From Patiria miniata (taxonomy: Eukaryota > Echinodermata > Asteroidea > Valvatida > Asterinidae): a stretch of 64,000 bases of DNA. Location of the stretch: assembly GCF_015706575.1 (NCBI RefSeq), contig NW_024037056.1:1636109-1700108 (forward strand). The letters are read 5' to 3'. A model generated the notes under the pieces. It ran no database searches, was not told the origin of the DNA, and was given only the letters and a program-made list of their open reading frames with translations. Of this stretch, positions 53,701 through 64,000 are shown in pieces. Both the position numbers and the translations under genes were made by a program. Position 1 is the stretch's first letter. Each line of letters opens with the position of its first letter.

Positions 53701-55385
53701 CATTGGCACGACGCACACGGGCGCGCAGTTGCTATAATTCGTCAGATCAGCGCGCGACATCGTTTAGCTGCAATCGGCTCAGTGAGAACGTGTCTCGGAC
53801 GCTGAATTCAGGCCCAATTCAAAACACTATTCAGCAACTTTTGATTTGAAATTGAGATCCTAGAATGTTGTTTTTCTCGAAAAATGCAGCTGAAGCTAAG
53901 CTGAAAATTCATCAGATTGGTTGTTCAGCACCCTTCTTTAGATTTTGAGCACTTTTGTTGCTTCAAACGAACAAAATGCACAAATTACAAATGATGAACT
54001 TTACCTTTAAGAGGAAAAACAACATTTTTTTTTCAAAACAATATCTGGGTAATTTTCAGTTTTGTTTGATTTGTGTTTTTTGTTTTTGTCACAGAAATAC
54101 CGCCATTGGTGTGTGTTCCATGTCTGCCCGTATTGGAGGAATCCTTGCACCAACTCTTCCGCCATTTGTAAGTACAAACTCCCATACCTGTTACTTTGTA
54201 CTTTCAGCATTTTTTAGATTTTTTTTTATAAAATGGGTTCTGATGATGCTCAACAGATATCTGGTTAGTGTACGTATTAGCGTGTCGCAATGTACTTGCC
54301 ATGGGTCACAAGTCATCACATTTTGAAAATAGTTTCGTCCGATTTTTTCCAGAATCGTTCAGTTATCTAAAAACTCTGTCACAAGTAAAATTGCATTTCA
54401 TTTACTTCAAACACAAAGCTGTGTGTGTCTTGTATCAACCTTGATAAGTTGTGCAATGACAGGCTCCACGACGATCACGATGAGCTGTAAAATAGGTCAT
54501 TTTCGGTTGCTAGGCCGCAACTAACTCAACGTAAAATGATTGCGCAAGTTACGCAATAAGTTTTTGCGCAAGTCGCGGACTCATGCACTATGAAACTTTC
54601 GTGAAATTGTCATGACTGAAATGTTGCGTAGTGTGAAATGTTGCGCAACTTTACTACTTGATAAATTGTGCGCAAGTGGATTTACGCCATTGCATAAACT
54701 TTCGTGAAATCGGCTGCAGCCAAAACTGCCATGACGACATTTTGTCATCGGCACCACGAACTGACAGTTACGCGAAAGTGGGTGTCAGTTCGTGAAAACC
54801 ACGTAATCAACAATTTCGATTTCACGAACTGACACCCGGTAATGCGCGCGCACACATCGGACACTGACGAAAATAGCAAGATTTTCGTTTTCACGAACTG
54901 ACACCCAAGCATGATGCGGGAATACAGAACAGAGAAAAATGGTTTGAAAGGTTTTACACAAATTTAATCCATCCGTACACTTGTGTGCTTACACGAAAAT
55001 TTAATTAAAAAGTGTTTTAATTGGTGTAAATAAGGTCAGTGTCAGTTCGTGAAACCGAAAATGTACGGGGTGCGCTCTAATAGTGCTGCACTGTGGAGAA
55101 TGTCAGTTCGTGAAACCCAAAATAACCCGGTTCTGTAAATACGTGTGCGTGCAGCGCACTCACGCGTAACCGAGTGTCGATGACGATTTTTGTCTTGCCT
55201 TTCAACCAATACAGGGAGACAAGGTTGCGTATTTTCTGTTCGGCGTGACGACGTTATTCAGTGCCTTGTTAAACCTGACCCTGCCAGAAAGTCTGAACAA
55301 GCAACTTCCGGAGACTGTCATGGATGTCGAGAATGGCATGACCACGACTGTTTCTCATTCGGAGAAACGGATCGGAATGAGCTAG
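47774..55385 (+). CDS. SLC22-like organic ion transporter (major facilitator superfamily)
   Basis: Plasma-membrane solute carrier of the organic cation/carnitine/anion transporter family; the substrate cannot be told. Exons 47774-48016, 48701-48906, 49101-49230, 49659-49750, 50703-50930, 52501-52635, 53037-53122, 53322-53436, 54095-54167 and 55215-55385 all join in phase to 492 residues ending TAG. A preceding acceptor (ttttaacag, 47718) suggests a 5' non-coding exon. Signatures: N-terminal MRLDFDEALEKVGGFG, WDLVCDRKR before TM2, GRTSDMYGRLKT at about 111-122 (MFS loop 2-3), PESARWL at about 227-233, GRRPTI after TM8, and YLYSSEILPTVLRN before TM11. The first extracellular loop is only about 50 residues with four Cys, shorter than the ~100 residues usual in vertebrate SLC22, which explains the short protein. 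Confidence 0.93.
48085..48240. repeat. Array of tcccaac/gttggga palindromes
   Basis: About five inverted pairs of (t)cccaacta and tagttggg(a) in 150 bp, such as tcccaactatagttggga near 48117. The same motif recurs at about 62291-62315. Confidence 0.85.
48500..48690 (+). mobile_element. Family A element, copy 7 (fragment)
   Basis: Contains the decayed core ccaacaatggttctgctgaa, then 'ttccttgaaaatgacagca' and 'ttcacaggatgcttaagact'. Ends about 10 bp before the acceptor of exon 48701-48906. Confidence 0.75.
48907..48960 (+). mobile_element. SINE-4 fragment providing an SLC22 splice donor
   Basis: Intron 2 starts gtaagcaggaggtcgtgggt and continues through a B-box-like ggttcgagtccc, matching 5960-6010. 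The first intron base coincides with the SINE's anticodon-arm sequence (tagtaagcagg), so the 5' splice site is SINE-derived or SINE-adjacent. Confidence 0.8.
49258..49493 (+). mobile_element. Family D piece followed by family B fragment
   Basis: 49258-49330 is family D in mixed orientation (cctcctcaatcctccaaaat; ggaggattttagaggat). 49334-49493 is the left third of family B (attaaaggtagggtagatta; gaaaacaatattctaggatc). Confidence 0.7.
50140..50666 (-). mobile_element. Family A element, copy 8
   Basis: Complete; the core at 50304-50335 is the same perfect 32 bp palindrome as copy 6. Its right end is 36 bp before SLC22 exon 50703-50930. Confidence 0.9.
50972..51330 (-). mobile_element. H2 Harbinger-like MITE, copy 2
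   Basis: TAA on both sides; ends ggacaaaa.. and ..ggcc. Interior shares 'gagcaccaaggaatgggaa' (complement) and 'caacagcgccctct' with 13102-13453. It lies 41 bp after an SLC22 donor. Confidence 0.85.
51868..52362. mobile_element. Family G element, copy 1
   Basis: Inverted ends tatagagctatattaaatta and its complement near 52330-52362, about 495 bp, non-coding with CpG-rich arms. A diverged copy begins at 61765. Confidence 0.75.
52735..52948. mobile_element. Short MITE, ~214 bp
   Basis: Inverted ends ggtcattagggagac / gtctccctaatgaccc, non-coding, between SLC22 exons 52501-52635 and 53037-53122. Confidence 0.85.
53465..54010 (-). mobile_element. Family B element, copy 4
   Basis: Complete-looking: agagtccatcatttgcagct to aatgatgaactttaccttta. 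It occupies most of the intron before exon 54095-54167. Confidence 0.85.
54485..54765. repeat. Dispersed 'gcgcaagt' repeat, second copy
   Basis: Counterpart of 28905-29245. Confidence 0.65.
54755..55115. repeat. Six scattered copies of GTGTCAGTTCGTGAAA in both orientations
   Basis: The motif or its complement (ttcacgaactgacac) occurs near 54757, 54783, 54820, 54890, 55041 and 55101. Located in the last SLC22 intron, 100-460 bp before the last exon. Confidence 0.85.
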
Positions 55386-55702
55386 CAGAGCTGGAGAATT
55401 ATCTTAAAAAGAAGTTGAGTGATATATTTTTTTATGCAATGTTTAAATTGTTGAGTAGACTGATCTATAGAACAATAGAGAGTTTAGGCGGCAATTTTGT
55501 CACAAGAACGCTTATGCCTAGGACCCTAGTTGTGTCACGGATACGCGGGTGAACGTCACCAAACTATGCACTGGCAAAACAGGATTAAATGCTGGCTTGC
55601 TGTACACAATGCCAGACGACAAATTGTGGCAGTCCTCGTAATCTAGGAAAAGGGAGGAAAAACCACTTCATTTCTCACTCAAGCAAAACGTTGAAGATTG
55701 AT

Positions 55703-55708
55703 AATAAA
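55703..55708 (+). terminator. SLC22 poly(A) signal
   Basis: Canonical AATAAA 318 bp after the stop codon, followed by a gtcag/tt-rich stretch. Confidence 0.6.
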
Positions 55709-55899
55709 GGTCAGTAAGCTTAAGAAGATCATCTCATTAAACAGTAGCCTTGATCAAGGCATTCGTCGTTATCCGTCCGTATTCGGCGGCATATGCTCGC
55801 TATGCAGTGCCATGTAAAAATACAGTGCGAACAGTTACCTCATGCGGCCACTATATATGCAAATCATTTGGATCCGATCGAAAGCTTACGTTTTTCTTT

Positions 55900-56060
55900 A
55901 TTTTTCGAATTTGTAAAGAGTGCCCTTTTTGTAAAAAGTGCCCTTTGTTTTCGGAACAAGGGCCCTTTTTTGAAAAGAAGTGGTGCCCTTTTTTGTGGCA
56001 TCTGACATTTTGGTGCCTTTTACTGAATTTTGCACATGTATCGCCCTGAAAAGCACCATA
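55900..56060. repeat. 'gtgccctttt' repeat patch
   Basis: Seven or so irregular copies of (g)tgccctttt or its complement. Non-coding despite open frames on both strands. Confidence 0.6.
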
Positions 56061-56311
56061 TATTGGCCCTTTGTGTGCATAATTGTTGGTTTTAAACAGC
56101 GCCCCCATCGATAGATGGTTTTTCCATGTGACCTGGTATTCATTTTTAAAATCCCCCACAAATGACATTCAAGATCTTTCGTTTTTCATTGTCTGAGAAG
56201 TTACTAAGTAATTTGTAAAGTTGGTTACGGGTGCTCGATTCCATAATTTGGAACCGGTTCCTGACATCAGCGGTCGGGTACTCGGGTACCCGGTTCCGAT
56301 GCACAGCCCTA

Positions 56312-56825
56312 TTTTAAAGATATAGTCCATCATTTGTAATTTGTGCATTTTGTTAGTTTGAAGCAACAAAAGTGTTCAAAATCTAATGAAGGATACTGAA
56401 CAACTAACCTGATGAAGTTTCAGCTCAGCTTCAGCTGTATATTCCGAGAAAAACAGCATTCTAGGATCTCAATTTCAAATCAAAAGTTGCTGAATCATGT
56501 TTTGAATTGCTTTGAATTGCAGCTATACGCGATGTCACGCACTGATCCGACGAATTAAAGCAACCGCGCGCGCGTGTGCGTCGTGCCAATGCTTGCGCGC
56601 GCTTCACCGAATAACAAAACGAACTACTAATTTAAATTTCCTACAGTGCGTCTTAAGACGCACCGTTGGAAAGGCCTTCTTTCGTTAATTACTTCAAAAT
56701 GACAGCTTGCCAGAAAGAATAATTTCACAGGGAGTTTAGTCCACTTACTATCTTTCAACCAAGTATGATTTTCAATTACGCCAGTTACTTTTTGGATGGC
56801 TGCAAATGATGGACTATAGCTTTAA
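56312..56825 (+). mobile_element. Family B element, copy 5
   Basis: ttttaaagatatagtccatc to gatggactatagctttaaa, with the CpG-rich middle cgcgcgcgtgtgcgtcg. Confidence 0.85.
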
Positions 56826-57116
56826 ATTGGTTCGCGTACATGGATTCTATGAAATGTCGAAAGTACTAACTTTTTCACTATTTTATGCCAGAAATAATTT
56901 AAATTTAATAAGTTTAAATTCATACCCCTTTAGCCGTAACAAAATTATAATTTTGTTTTGTAGTCAACAACTCCTTGAAAAAATAAGGGTCCCATTAAAA
57001 AAAAATTTCATTTAATGATAATATTTTGCATGTGGTCGGTTTTTGTTTTGTTTTCTTCAAGAAAGTAACAAACGAAAGCAGACTGCTGGTAGCAATACTG
57101 GCATTAATTTTATACA

Positions 57117-57668
57117 GTTTAAAGATAGCGTCCACCATTTGTAATTTGTGCATTATGTTCGTTTGAAGCAACAAAAGTGCTCAAAATCTAAAGAAGGGTG
57201 CTGAACAACTAACCTGATGAAGTTTCAGCTCAGTGAATGCTGTATACTCCGAGAAAAACAAAATTCTAGGATCTCGATTTCAAATCAAAAGTTGCTGAGT
57301 CATGTTTTGAATTGGGCCTGAATTCAGCGTCCGAGACACGTTCTCACTGAGCCGATTGCAGCTACGCGATGTCGCGCACTAAACCGACGAATTATAGCAA
57401 CCGTGCATGCGTGTGCGTCGTGTCAACTCTTGCGCGCGCTTCGCCAAATTAAAAACGAACTACTAACGGATATTTCCAAGAATGCGTCTTTAAACGCATC
57501 ATTGAAAATGGCCTTTTTTTCTTTGATTTCTTCAAAATGACAGCTTGCCAGAAAGAATAGTTTCACAGGAAGTTTAGTCCCATTACTATCTTGCAACCAA
57601 GTATGTTTTTCAACAATAATTACGTCAGTTACTTTTTGGATAGCTGCAAATGATGGACTGTATCTTTC
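57117..57668 (+). mobile_element. Family B element, copy 6
   Basis: gtttaaagatagcgtccacc to gatggactgtatctttc. Same orientation as copy 5, separated by about 290 bp of AT-rich sequence. Confidence 0.85.
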
Positions 57669-57959
57669 AAAACATCTCCATATTGGTGACACGGCTAAAA
57701 CAAATATTCATCCAGGATGAATTTGAACTGATAAAATAATAAAATTTAATAAATTGACGGACTATTTTTGTTAGAATGTTGTCCCATGGGCTGAATTTTG
57801 TAAGAATGTTGAAATATTCCCCTAGTCTGAAGTTTTGTTTCAAATACATATTTGTCTAATTCACGTTTGCCATCTCGAAATAGATATTTTTTAGAAATGC
57901 GTTATTTTATTTTTTGATACTTATTCCATTATTAACTGTAGCGTTTTTGGAAACCCTGT

Positions 57960-58262
57960 TTAGTTAGCACATGTTATACAATGCCTGAATAAATCCCTGT
58001 CATCTGATTGGCGGGTCGTTGATCACGTCATTAAATTATTCATTCCATTGCACGGTCACATGATTGGTGGCTCTGACCAATCAGATGATGAGGATTTATC
58101 ACATTCGTGCAGTGGAAAGAATCTTTTCATTCGTTGACAGATGGAATGTTCCATTCCACTCGGCTTCACCTCGTGGAATGGAACATCCCATCTGTCACCT
58201 CATGAAATTATTCTTACCATTGCACTCACAAACATTCATTATTTGTATATTAGCATTATGAT
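57960..58262 (+). repeat. Family F element, single-unit copy
   Basis: Leader (gattggcgggtcgttgatca) and one 'cgtggaatggaacatccca' unit as in 36900-37610. Confidence 0.8.
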
Positions 58263-58514
58263 ATCAGTTAATGTATGCTTAATGCTGAACTCTCATAATT
58301 TGTATATTTGGTCCCATAAAATGCTTCTAAATTTTTGTCCAATTTTTGACGCACACAAGTACTACTCTTTTGTGATAGCGATATGCATGTTGGGTGCAAT
58401 CAGTTGATCTGTGCGATCGGTCGATCGCGTTGCGCTGATTCTGTAGGATATCTCGGACTTTACTTGCCTTTAAAAAAAAAAACCTCCAGAGTTGTGAATT
58501 AGAAAGAAAAGGGG

Positions 58515-58650
58515 GTTTGACTGATGGCAGCGATATCGACCGATAGCGTCATGATTGACCGATAGCGTCATGATTGACCGATAGCGTCATGATCGACCGA
58601 TAGTGTCATGATCGACCGATAGTGCAACGCGATCGACCGATGGCGCACAT
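58515..58650. repeat. 19 bp minisatellite, ~6 copies
   Basis: Unit gaccgatagcgtcatgatt with g/t and c/t variants, decaying at the right into gatcgaccgatggcgcac. Confidence 0.9.
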
Positions 58651-58740
58651 CGACCGAACACACCCAACATGTATATTTTATTCTAACTTGTCTGTTTTTT
58701 TGGTGCCAACTCAACAATGAACTGTATTTAATATATTTAA

Positions 58741-58782
58741 TGTCCATAGATGACTGTGAATTATTCACAGTCATCTATAGAC
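58741..58782. repeat. Short perfect hairpin
   Basis: Arms catagatgactgtgaa-like and ttcacagtcatctat around a 3-4 base loop. No neighbouring gene; origin unknown. Confidence 0.85.
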
Positions 58783-59144
58783 ACTACTGTAAACGTCTAT
58801 TTTTTTTTCATCGTATTTTTTTGGGGGAGGGGGTAATATTCTGAACTTACCATTCTACAACTGAGGCCGAATCTTTTCTACAAGCATTTATATTATGTAC
58901 TGCCTTAAATTTGTTTTTAATTACTTGTAGAAAGGTTATTATTGTTTAAATCTGTAAATTCAAAGTTGGAAGAAGATTTTTATGCTTTGGAAATGATCTC
59001 AGGACTTCTTTGACAGGTGTTTGGCAGAGGATCGGGGGGGGGGGGGAGGTTGATGGTGTGTTTAAAAAGTAAAGTCTGTCGTGAGCCAATGTGGCCCATC
59101 GGGCCAGCGTTTATCTCCGGTTTCAGTAGCATGAAACGACTGAG

Positions 59145-59345
59145 AATATGTCTATTCCCCCTGGATGGGATGCTAGTCCAACGCAGGTTACTCCCCAGCT
59201 AATGTTGGTACCCATTTATAATCCTGGGTGGAGAGGGGCAAGTGGGGGTGAAGTGGCTTGCCCAAGGGAACAGTATATGGCCAGCCGCTGGATTCGAACC
59301 CCGGACCCTCTGATCATGAGTCACAAACCCTAACCACTAGGCCAC
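59145..59345 (-). mobile_element. SINE-1 (reverse orientation)
   Basis: Reverse copy of 9634-9835: 'tgggatgctagtccaacgca' at the left, B-box ggattcgaacccc, and head ending ccactaggccacaa at the right. Confidence 0.85.
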
Positions 59346-59349
59346 AATG

Positions 59350-61130
59350 GTGTGTTTAATCGGGTATTTATTTTTAAAGTCTATTACGTATCATTGGTTT
59401 TTAACTAATAATTTGGTGGTCAGTTTGTTTTTAATATTGTCACTGTATTCTATGTATTCTCATTTATTAACCAGTTCGCGTCGGATGACGTGTGTACACG
59501 CAAAGGTCTTGCGGTATTCACACATTTTGGTGTTAAAAAGAGCCTAACACTGTCACTAACTTTTCAACTTCTCGTGAATTTCTTTTTACATGTAAATTAA
59601 TTGTTCTTTATTTTGCATGTATTTTAACCAGGGTATCTAGCAGTTTCGTATAAACCATTTACATGTATGTACCACGGTTTACCTTTTTCAATCGTAATTT
59701 TCAATTACCTTTTTCTATTTCTGGAGGAAAGTGATGCCTACGCAATAAAATTATGGTTATTCCAAATGCATATTTTCAAATACAAATTCTAAAATCTGTC
59801 TGGTTTTGTACATATTTTCTGTCCAAGGTTAGTCTTGTTACAAGCCTGGATTTAATTGTTGTCCCCTGATTCAGCCAGTCTTAATGCCTGGTAAGCAGGG
59901 TCAGGCTGGTATGAGGTTAAAAGGCGCTACCAACAAATCCATAACTTGGGAACTTTGGCGAAGCAAACCAGAGAAATTCCAAGTATATCTTACACGCCCT
60001 GTATTCAACCGAACGCACCCGCTTGAGGTATGCTCTTTATTGCCAAGTTCTCCAGACTAGTCTTGGACCAAAACTAGTCAAAGGTGCAATCATGCACAAA
60101 TTTAACCCATACAATAAATGAATGTTTTCAAGTTTTCAGTAAATGTAAAACGAAGTACCCAATAATCAAACACTTGTCAAATTTACAGTTCACAATTGTA
60201 AGCATCAACAAAAAAATTGATTGGATCAAGCACTGACAAATTTGGAAATCCGGAGGTCACAGATTTAAAGACATATTTCTTCAACCTTATAATAATCATA
60301 TCTGCGCCTAGTCATTTTTTGTTGTTGATACATTACATTTCTTAAGACCAGTACTGAACTATGATTAACCAAGACCAGTACATACACATTTGTTTATTGT
60401 GTAAAATTGAGGATTTTCTTTTGTTCCTCTTCCCTTTTCCTTTGTTTTCCTTTTTCGCAACAGCTCTCATTGGTTTTGTACACGTTTTCTAATCGAGGTT
60501 GTCCTTGATTTGGTTCCTGTCCTCAATTCATCGATGATGTTGCACGTGTGTGTCCTCGATTTACACCATAAACAAACGAAGCAATACTGAAGTATGATTG
60601 ACTAAAGAAACATATTTACACTCATGTACAAAGGAAATATTCGTCAATCCCACAAATTAAAGATACTCTATTCAAAAAAAAAATGTTAGGGTCATAATCA
60701 TAAATACAGAAGTATTGGGACTGAAGGTAAAGACTGGAGCAGTTTCGATAGCAATTGAAAACACCATGAAGATTGAAGCAGAAATTGTCATGTTCAAACT
60801 CTGGACGTTAGCATGGCATTTACCATGCAAGGTTCCATGACTGTACTGTAGTTTGCAGTACACTGTATTACAGGGACCAAATTCACTATTTGCCTTCTGT
60901 CAAATTTATGGTCTACAGTGTTAAGACTGCAAACGGCGGTCATTTGACCTTGCTGACTAGTCTTGCTGACAGGATGATTGATTATCCATGCCCTGTGAGG
61001 AGGCCGGCTAGTCTCACTAAAAGGATTTTATAATACACAAATAAGTGGTTCTTGTCAGAGGGGCTGGGGTTTGGCTAGGATTTCCAGGGTCAGTTTATAG
61101 TAGCTTGACTCTTGGTTAAAGGGGCTCTCA
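59350..61130 (+). other. Intergenic, nothing recognisable
   Basis: AT-rich sequence with no repeat family, RNA gene or coding signal I can support. It may hold the end of the 3'UTR of the Tctex1 gene on the minus strand. Confidence 0.5.
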
Positions 61131-61134
61131 CCAC

Positions 61135-61140
61135 TTTATT
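61135..61140 (-). terminator. Candidate poly(A) signal of the Tctex1-type gene
   Basis: TTTATT on + (AATAAA on -) about 400 bp beyond the TAG at 61544-61546. Between them a hairpin cctccatctcaataaagatgg lies at about 61271-61295. Confidence 0.45.
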
Positions 61141-61543
61141 TGGCTATGTTTGTATGAGGAACTTGTGAATTACAAAAATGTTGACCAACAATGTCAGAGT
61201 AATTAAAAAAATTATGCAAAACGGACAGCATTTTGTTCCAATCCCACTACAGTTTTAAGTAAAGAAGATGCCTCCATCTCAATAAAGATGGAGGTTGCCC
61301 CTTGTTTGTGACACAAAGTTATGAACACGTCAGCGTCATTTTACAAGATTAAGAACAGTCTAATGTATAAAGGACATAAAATAGTTTTAAAAAATCTACA
61401 TCTTAGTCCATCTTCTCTTCGAGTTATCACACTGGAGGTTGCGCGTTGGTCGCCACGCCATCTCAGGCTGAGAGTAGGGGATATTTTCAAACGCGTAGCG
61501 TTCCTCCTCATAAATGAAATTGATGACTTCCTATCGTCTTCGT

Positions 61544-63375
61544 CTAGTAGTGAAATACCCCAAAGGCAGCAGCTACACAGAATAGCGTATCCTGCAAATG
61601 AGTAGAGACGAGATTAAAAAACAATTTTTAAAAAATACAAAGAAAATCTGCCAACTCTCCTTTGAATTGTGCATTTTTCAACCTGAAATCTTGTAGTCAA
61701 ATAACACCTTCCTGTATGGACTCCTGTGTACAAATAAGTACCTTCTCTCTCAGTTATGTTATGTCCATAGAGCTATATTAAATTACTAAGAGCACTAACT
61801 CCTCGTTTCCCGCACTGAGATACTTTGAAGCCATCCTGGGCACAGGCATTTTAATTTTGTGAGTGTTTGTAGAATATTATGAAATTTGATGGAATGAATT
61901 TTGAAAAATGTACAACGTACAGCTACCATGCAGTAGACAAGCTTTCGGTTAGCAACCACGTCGTGCATTGTGAATCAGACAGGGTTTTTTTTTTCATGTA
62001 AACAATCGCAACTTCTCTTCATCAACTGGCATAATGGTCACTACCTGTGCCATGGTTGTCATAATTGTGCCAACCCAGTACTGTTTCCCCGCGCGGAGAA
62101 ACTTTGAAGCCATCCTGGCTGGGTGTTGGCTCCGTGTTTTTCTCACAGTTTTTGCCATCCATCACAGCTTTGAAGGGTTGCCTACTACCTACTGCACGCG
62201 GCGCTATACGATCTTTGCCTACTACAATGGTGACGCTGACTTTCCAGTCCCGGATGTTGGCCGGGTCACGTGGTCAGTGAACGCCCTCTATAGTTGGGAC
62301 TGTCCCAACTATACGCAGTGTCCCTTCATAACGGAGCACCGTCAAGAAACGACTTACATTCATGAAGATATCCTGTGCGTAGTTGTCCGTATCTGAATCC
62401 CAGAAACATCGACAGCCCATCCTGCAAATCAAAGAAAAATTCTTCATCAAATGTCTAAACTAAACTGTAAAACAAATACATTCTCCTCACAAAAATCCAA
62501 AATACTAAGGAACAATATAATAATAATAATAATTTGGGAGGCTAAGCATCCTTATACTCGCAGCTGATAACCAGTGGTAGGGAATCTTGATTCATTGCCA
62601 ACAGTGCCTGACGCTCACGCGAAGACGTACTTTACGCCATATGCACGATAACTGTTCTCGCATGCAGTCAACATGTTACCACACAACTTAAAGGTAGGGA
62701 AGATCATTTGTCATTTGTGAATTTTTTCGTTGAAGCAACAAAAGTGCTCATCTAAAGACAGTTGCTTTAACAACTAACCTGATGACATTGTTAGCTCAGT
62801 GAATGCTGTTTATTCCGAGAAAACAATATTCTAGGATCTCGGTTTCAATTCAAAAGTTGCTGAGTCACGTTTTGAATTGCGCCCGAAATCAGCATCCGTG
62901 ACACGTTCTCATTCAGCCAATTGCAGCTACGTGATGTCAACGCACTTAACTGCCGAAAAATAGCAATCGTGCCTGCATGTGTGTCCTGTCAACGCTTGCA
63001 CGCACCTGTTCACGGATTGGCTGAATTACAAAACAACTACTAACGGAAAATTTCCAAAAATGCGTCACTTGACGCATCTTTGGAATTAAAATGGCCTTCT
63101 TTTATTGTTTTCTGCAAAATGACAGCATGCCAGAAAGAATAATTTCACACGGAGTTTAGTCCCATTACTTTATATCTTTAAACCAAGTATGCTTTTCAAC
63201 GATAATGTTGTCAGTTACTTTTTGGATAGCTGCAAATGATCTACTCAACCAAGACACAGGGTTAGTACTTTACTGGAGAATCGGGTAAAAGAAACATGGA
63301 CTTACTTGACCCCTTCGCCCCTCTGTTCACCGATCACCACTTGCACTATGTACTTATATCTGTTCAAGCCAAGAG
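61544..63375 (-). CDS. Tctex1-type dynein light chain, C-terminal part (DYNLT2B/TCTEX1D2-like)
   Basis: Light chain of dynein-2, the retrograde intraflagellar transport motor, if orthology holds. Exons 63375-63306, 62421-62358 and 61591-61544 join in phase and end TAG. The product reads LGLNRYKYIVQVVIGEQRG, then EGVKMGCRCFWDSDTDNY and AQDIFMNDTLFCVAAAFGVF-HY, the whole C-terminal half of the Tctex1 fold (about 60 residues). The strings VVQVVIGEQRGEGV, RCFWDADTDNY and FMNDSLFCV of vertebrate TCTEX1D2, as I remember them, are almost unchanged. The N-terminal half should lie to the right of 64000; no upstream exon is visible between 63376 and 64000. Last exon encodes only 15 residues. Confidence 0.9.
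61765..62165 (+). repeat. Family G fragment and an adjoining dispersed repeat
   Basis: 61765-62000 follows 51868-52080 (agagctatattaaattacta; actttgaagcc). 62025-62165 matches the reverse of 26045-26200. Both lie in the last intron of the Tctex1 gene. Confidence 0.65.
62685..63245 (+). mobile_element. Family B element, copy 7
   Basis: acttaaaggtagggaagatc to gcaaatgatctactc, complete-looking, 60 bp from the Tctex1 exon at 63306-63375. Confidence 0.85.
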
Positions 63376-64000
63376 CTATAGGTGCAATGGAAAATAAACA
63401 ATTACCGATGGATATTAAACTGATGATTCAGTTAATTACAACATTTCAAAAGTTCTACATTTCAGGCAAAGTCTAAAAAATAGTTTCTCGTCCAGGCTTT
63501 TTTTAAAAGGGAGGGGACGGCTTTTTTTTTTTTCAAGATGGAGGATTTTCAAGATGGTGGACAGATTCTTCCATTTTCTCGACTCTTTTGCTGAAACTTT
63601 TGTGTCCAAAGGAGCCGTCACCCTTTCTACCAGATTTGAACTTGCATACCTAACTACAATTTTGCCAATTAAATTATTTTTAGCAGTTTCTTGTCCCCAA
63701 CTGCTTCATTTTTCTGAACCGCCTCCTTTTATTAAACAAAATTCATAGGCACTACATGTGCAATATATTTTCCAAATATGTTATCAATATATTGTTTTTT
63801 TTAATTTGTTTTCAACAAAATTGTAGTTTCTTTTGAGATATCTGGGGGGGGGGGGGGTGCTAGGTAGCAAAAGTCTAGGGTGCGTACAGGGACATGGGGG
63901 AGGGGGACCCCATGTCACAAATCGTGCTGGGTAAAAAATAACCCCTCTTGCAAATTATGACTAAAAAAAAGAAAAAGCGAGGGCAGGCGGGAAAAAAAAT
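63376..64000 (+). other. Tctex1 gene intron, nothing recognisable
   Basis: AT-rich with homopolymer runs (T near 63522, G near 63845-63857). No exon or repeat family seen. Confidence 0.5.

Noticed and set aside
58515-58650. CRISPR-like direct repeats
   Set aside because: Units are contiguous 19 bp repeats without spacers in a eukaryotic genome; it is a minisatellite.
61321-61605. 94-residue plus-strand frame
   Set aside because: Opposite the last Tctex1 exon and its 3'UTR; no family resemblance.
1-64000. Retrovirus-like, LTR or Polinton-type elements
   Set aside because: Looked for long terminal direct repeats and for polymerase, integrase or capsid-like frames and saw none; the only retroelements are short LINE ends and SINEs.

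Overview
The window looks like nuclear DNA of a marine invertebrate deuterostome, most likely an echinoderm and perhaps a sea star. This is an inference from gene content, roughly 1 kb introns, tRNA-derived SINEs and dense short non-autonomous DNA transposons; no species can be read from the sequence. Five protein genes are recognisable. No rRNA, genuine tRNA, CRISPR or retrovirus-like element was seen.

Layout. (1) 1-25563 (+): the C-terminal three quarters of MED14, the Mediator backbone/scaffold subunit, in 26 exons whose splice phases all agree (1087 codons plus stop). (2) 28201-35978 (-): a coiled-coil and low-complexity protein resembling hinderin (KIAA1328); it converges on MED14, with back-to-back poly(A) hexamers at 27532-27550 between them. 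(3) 42561-44677 (-): a complete two-exon GT10 alpha-1,3-fucosyltransferase, a type II Golgi enzyme. (4) 47774-55385 (+): a complete ten-exon SLC22-type major facilitator transporter, divergent from the fucosyltransferase. (5) 61544-63375 (-): the last three exons of a Tctex1-type dynein light chain most like DYNLT2B/TCTEX1D2, continuing off the right edge. The genes do not form one pathway; this is an ordinary metazoan neighbourhood.

Most remaining sequence is repeat. Informal family names used here: A = about 525 bp element with ends like TTTAAAGGGAAWATAC and a 32 bp central palindrome (8 copies); B = about 520-650 bp element with ends like TTTAAAGGTAGAGTCC (7 copies); C = about 335 bp repeat; D = 'ggattttgcaggattgagg' repeat; E = 'gggctccgtgc' ended element; F = 'cgtggaatggaac' tandem element; G = 'atagagctatatt' ended element; H1/H2 = GGCC-ended Harbinger-like MITEs with 3 bp TTA/TAA target duplications; SINE-1 to SINE-5 = tRNA-headed SINEs.

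The most unusual signal is in MED14. At four separate exons a segment spanning the exon's 3' end and its 5' splice site has been tandemly amplified into the downstream intron (units about 95, 142, 100 and 167 bp, 3 to 6 copies each). Other points worth a look: an SLC22 splice donor that lies in a truncated tRNA-SINE, covarying palindromic cores in family A, and several palindromic or motif arrays of unknown function.
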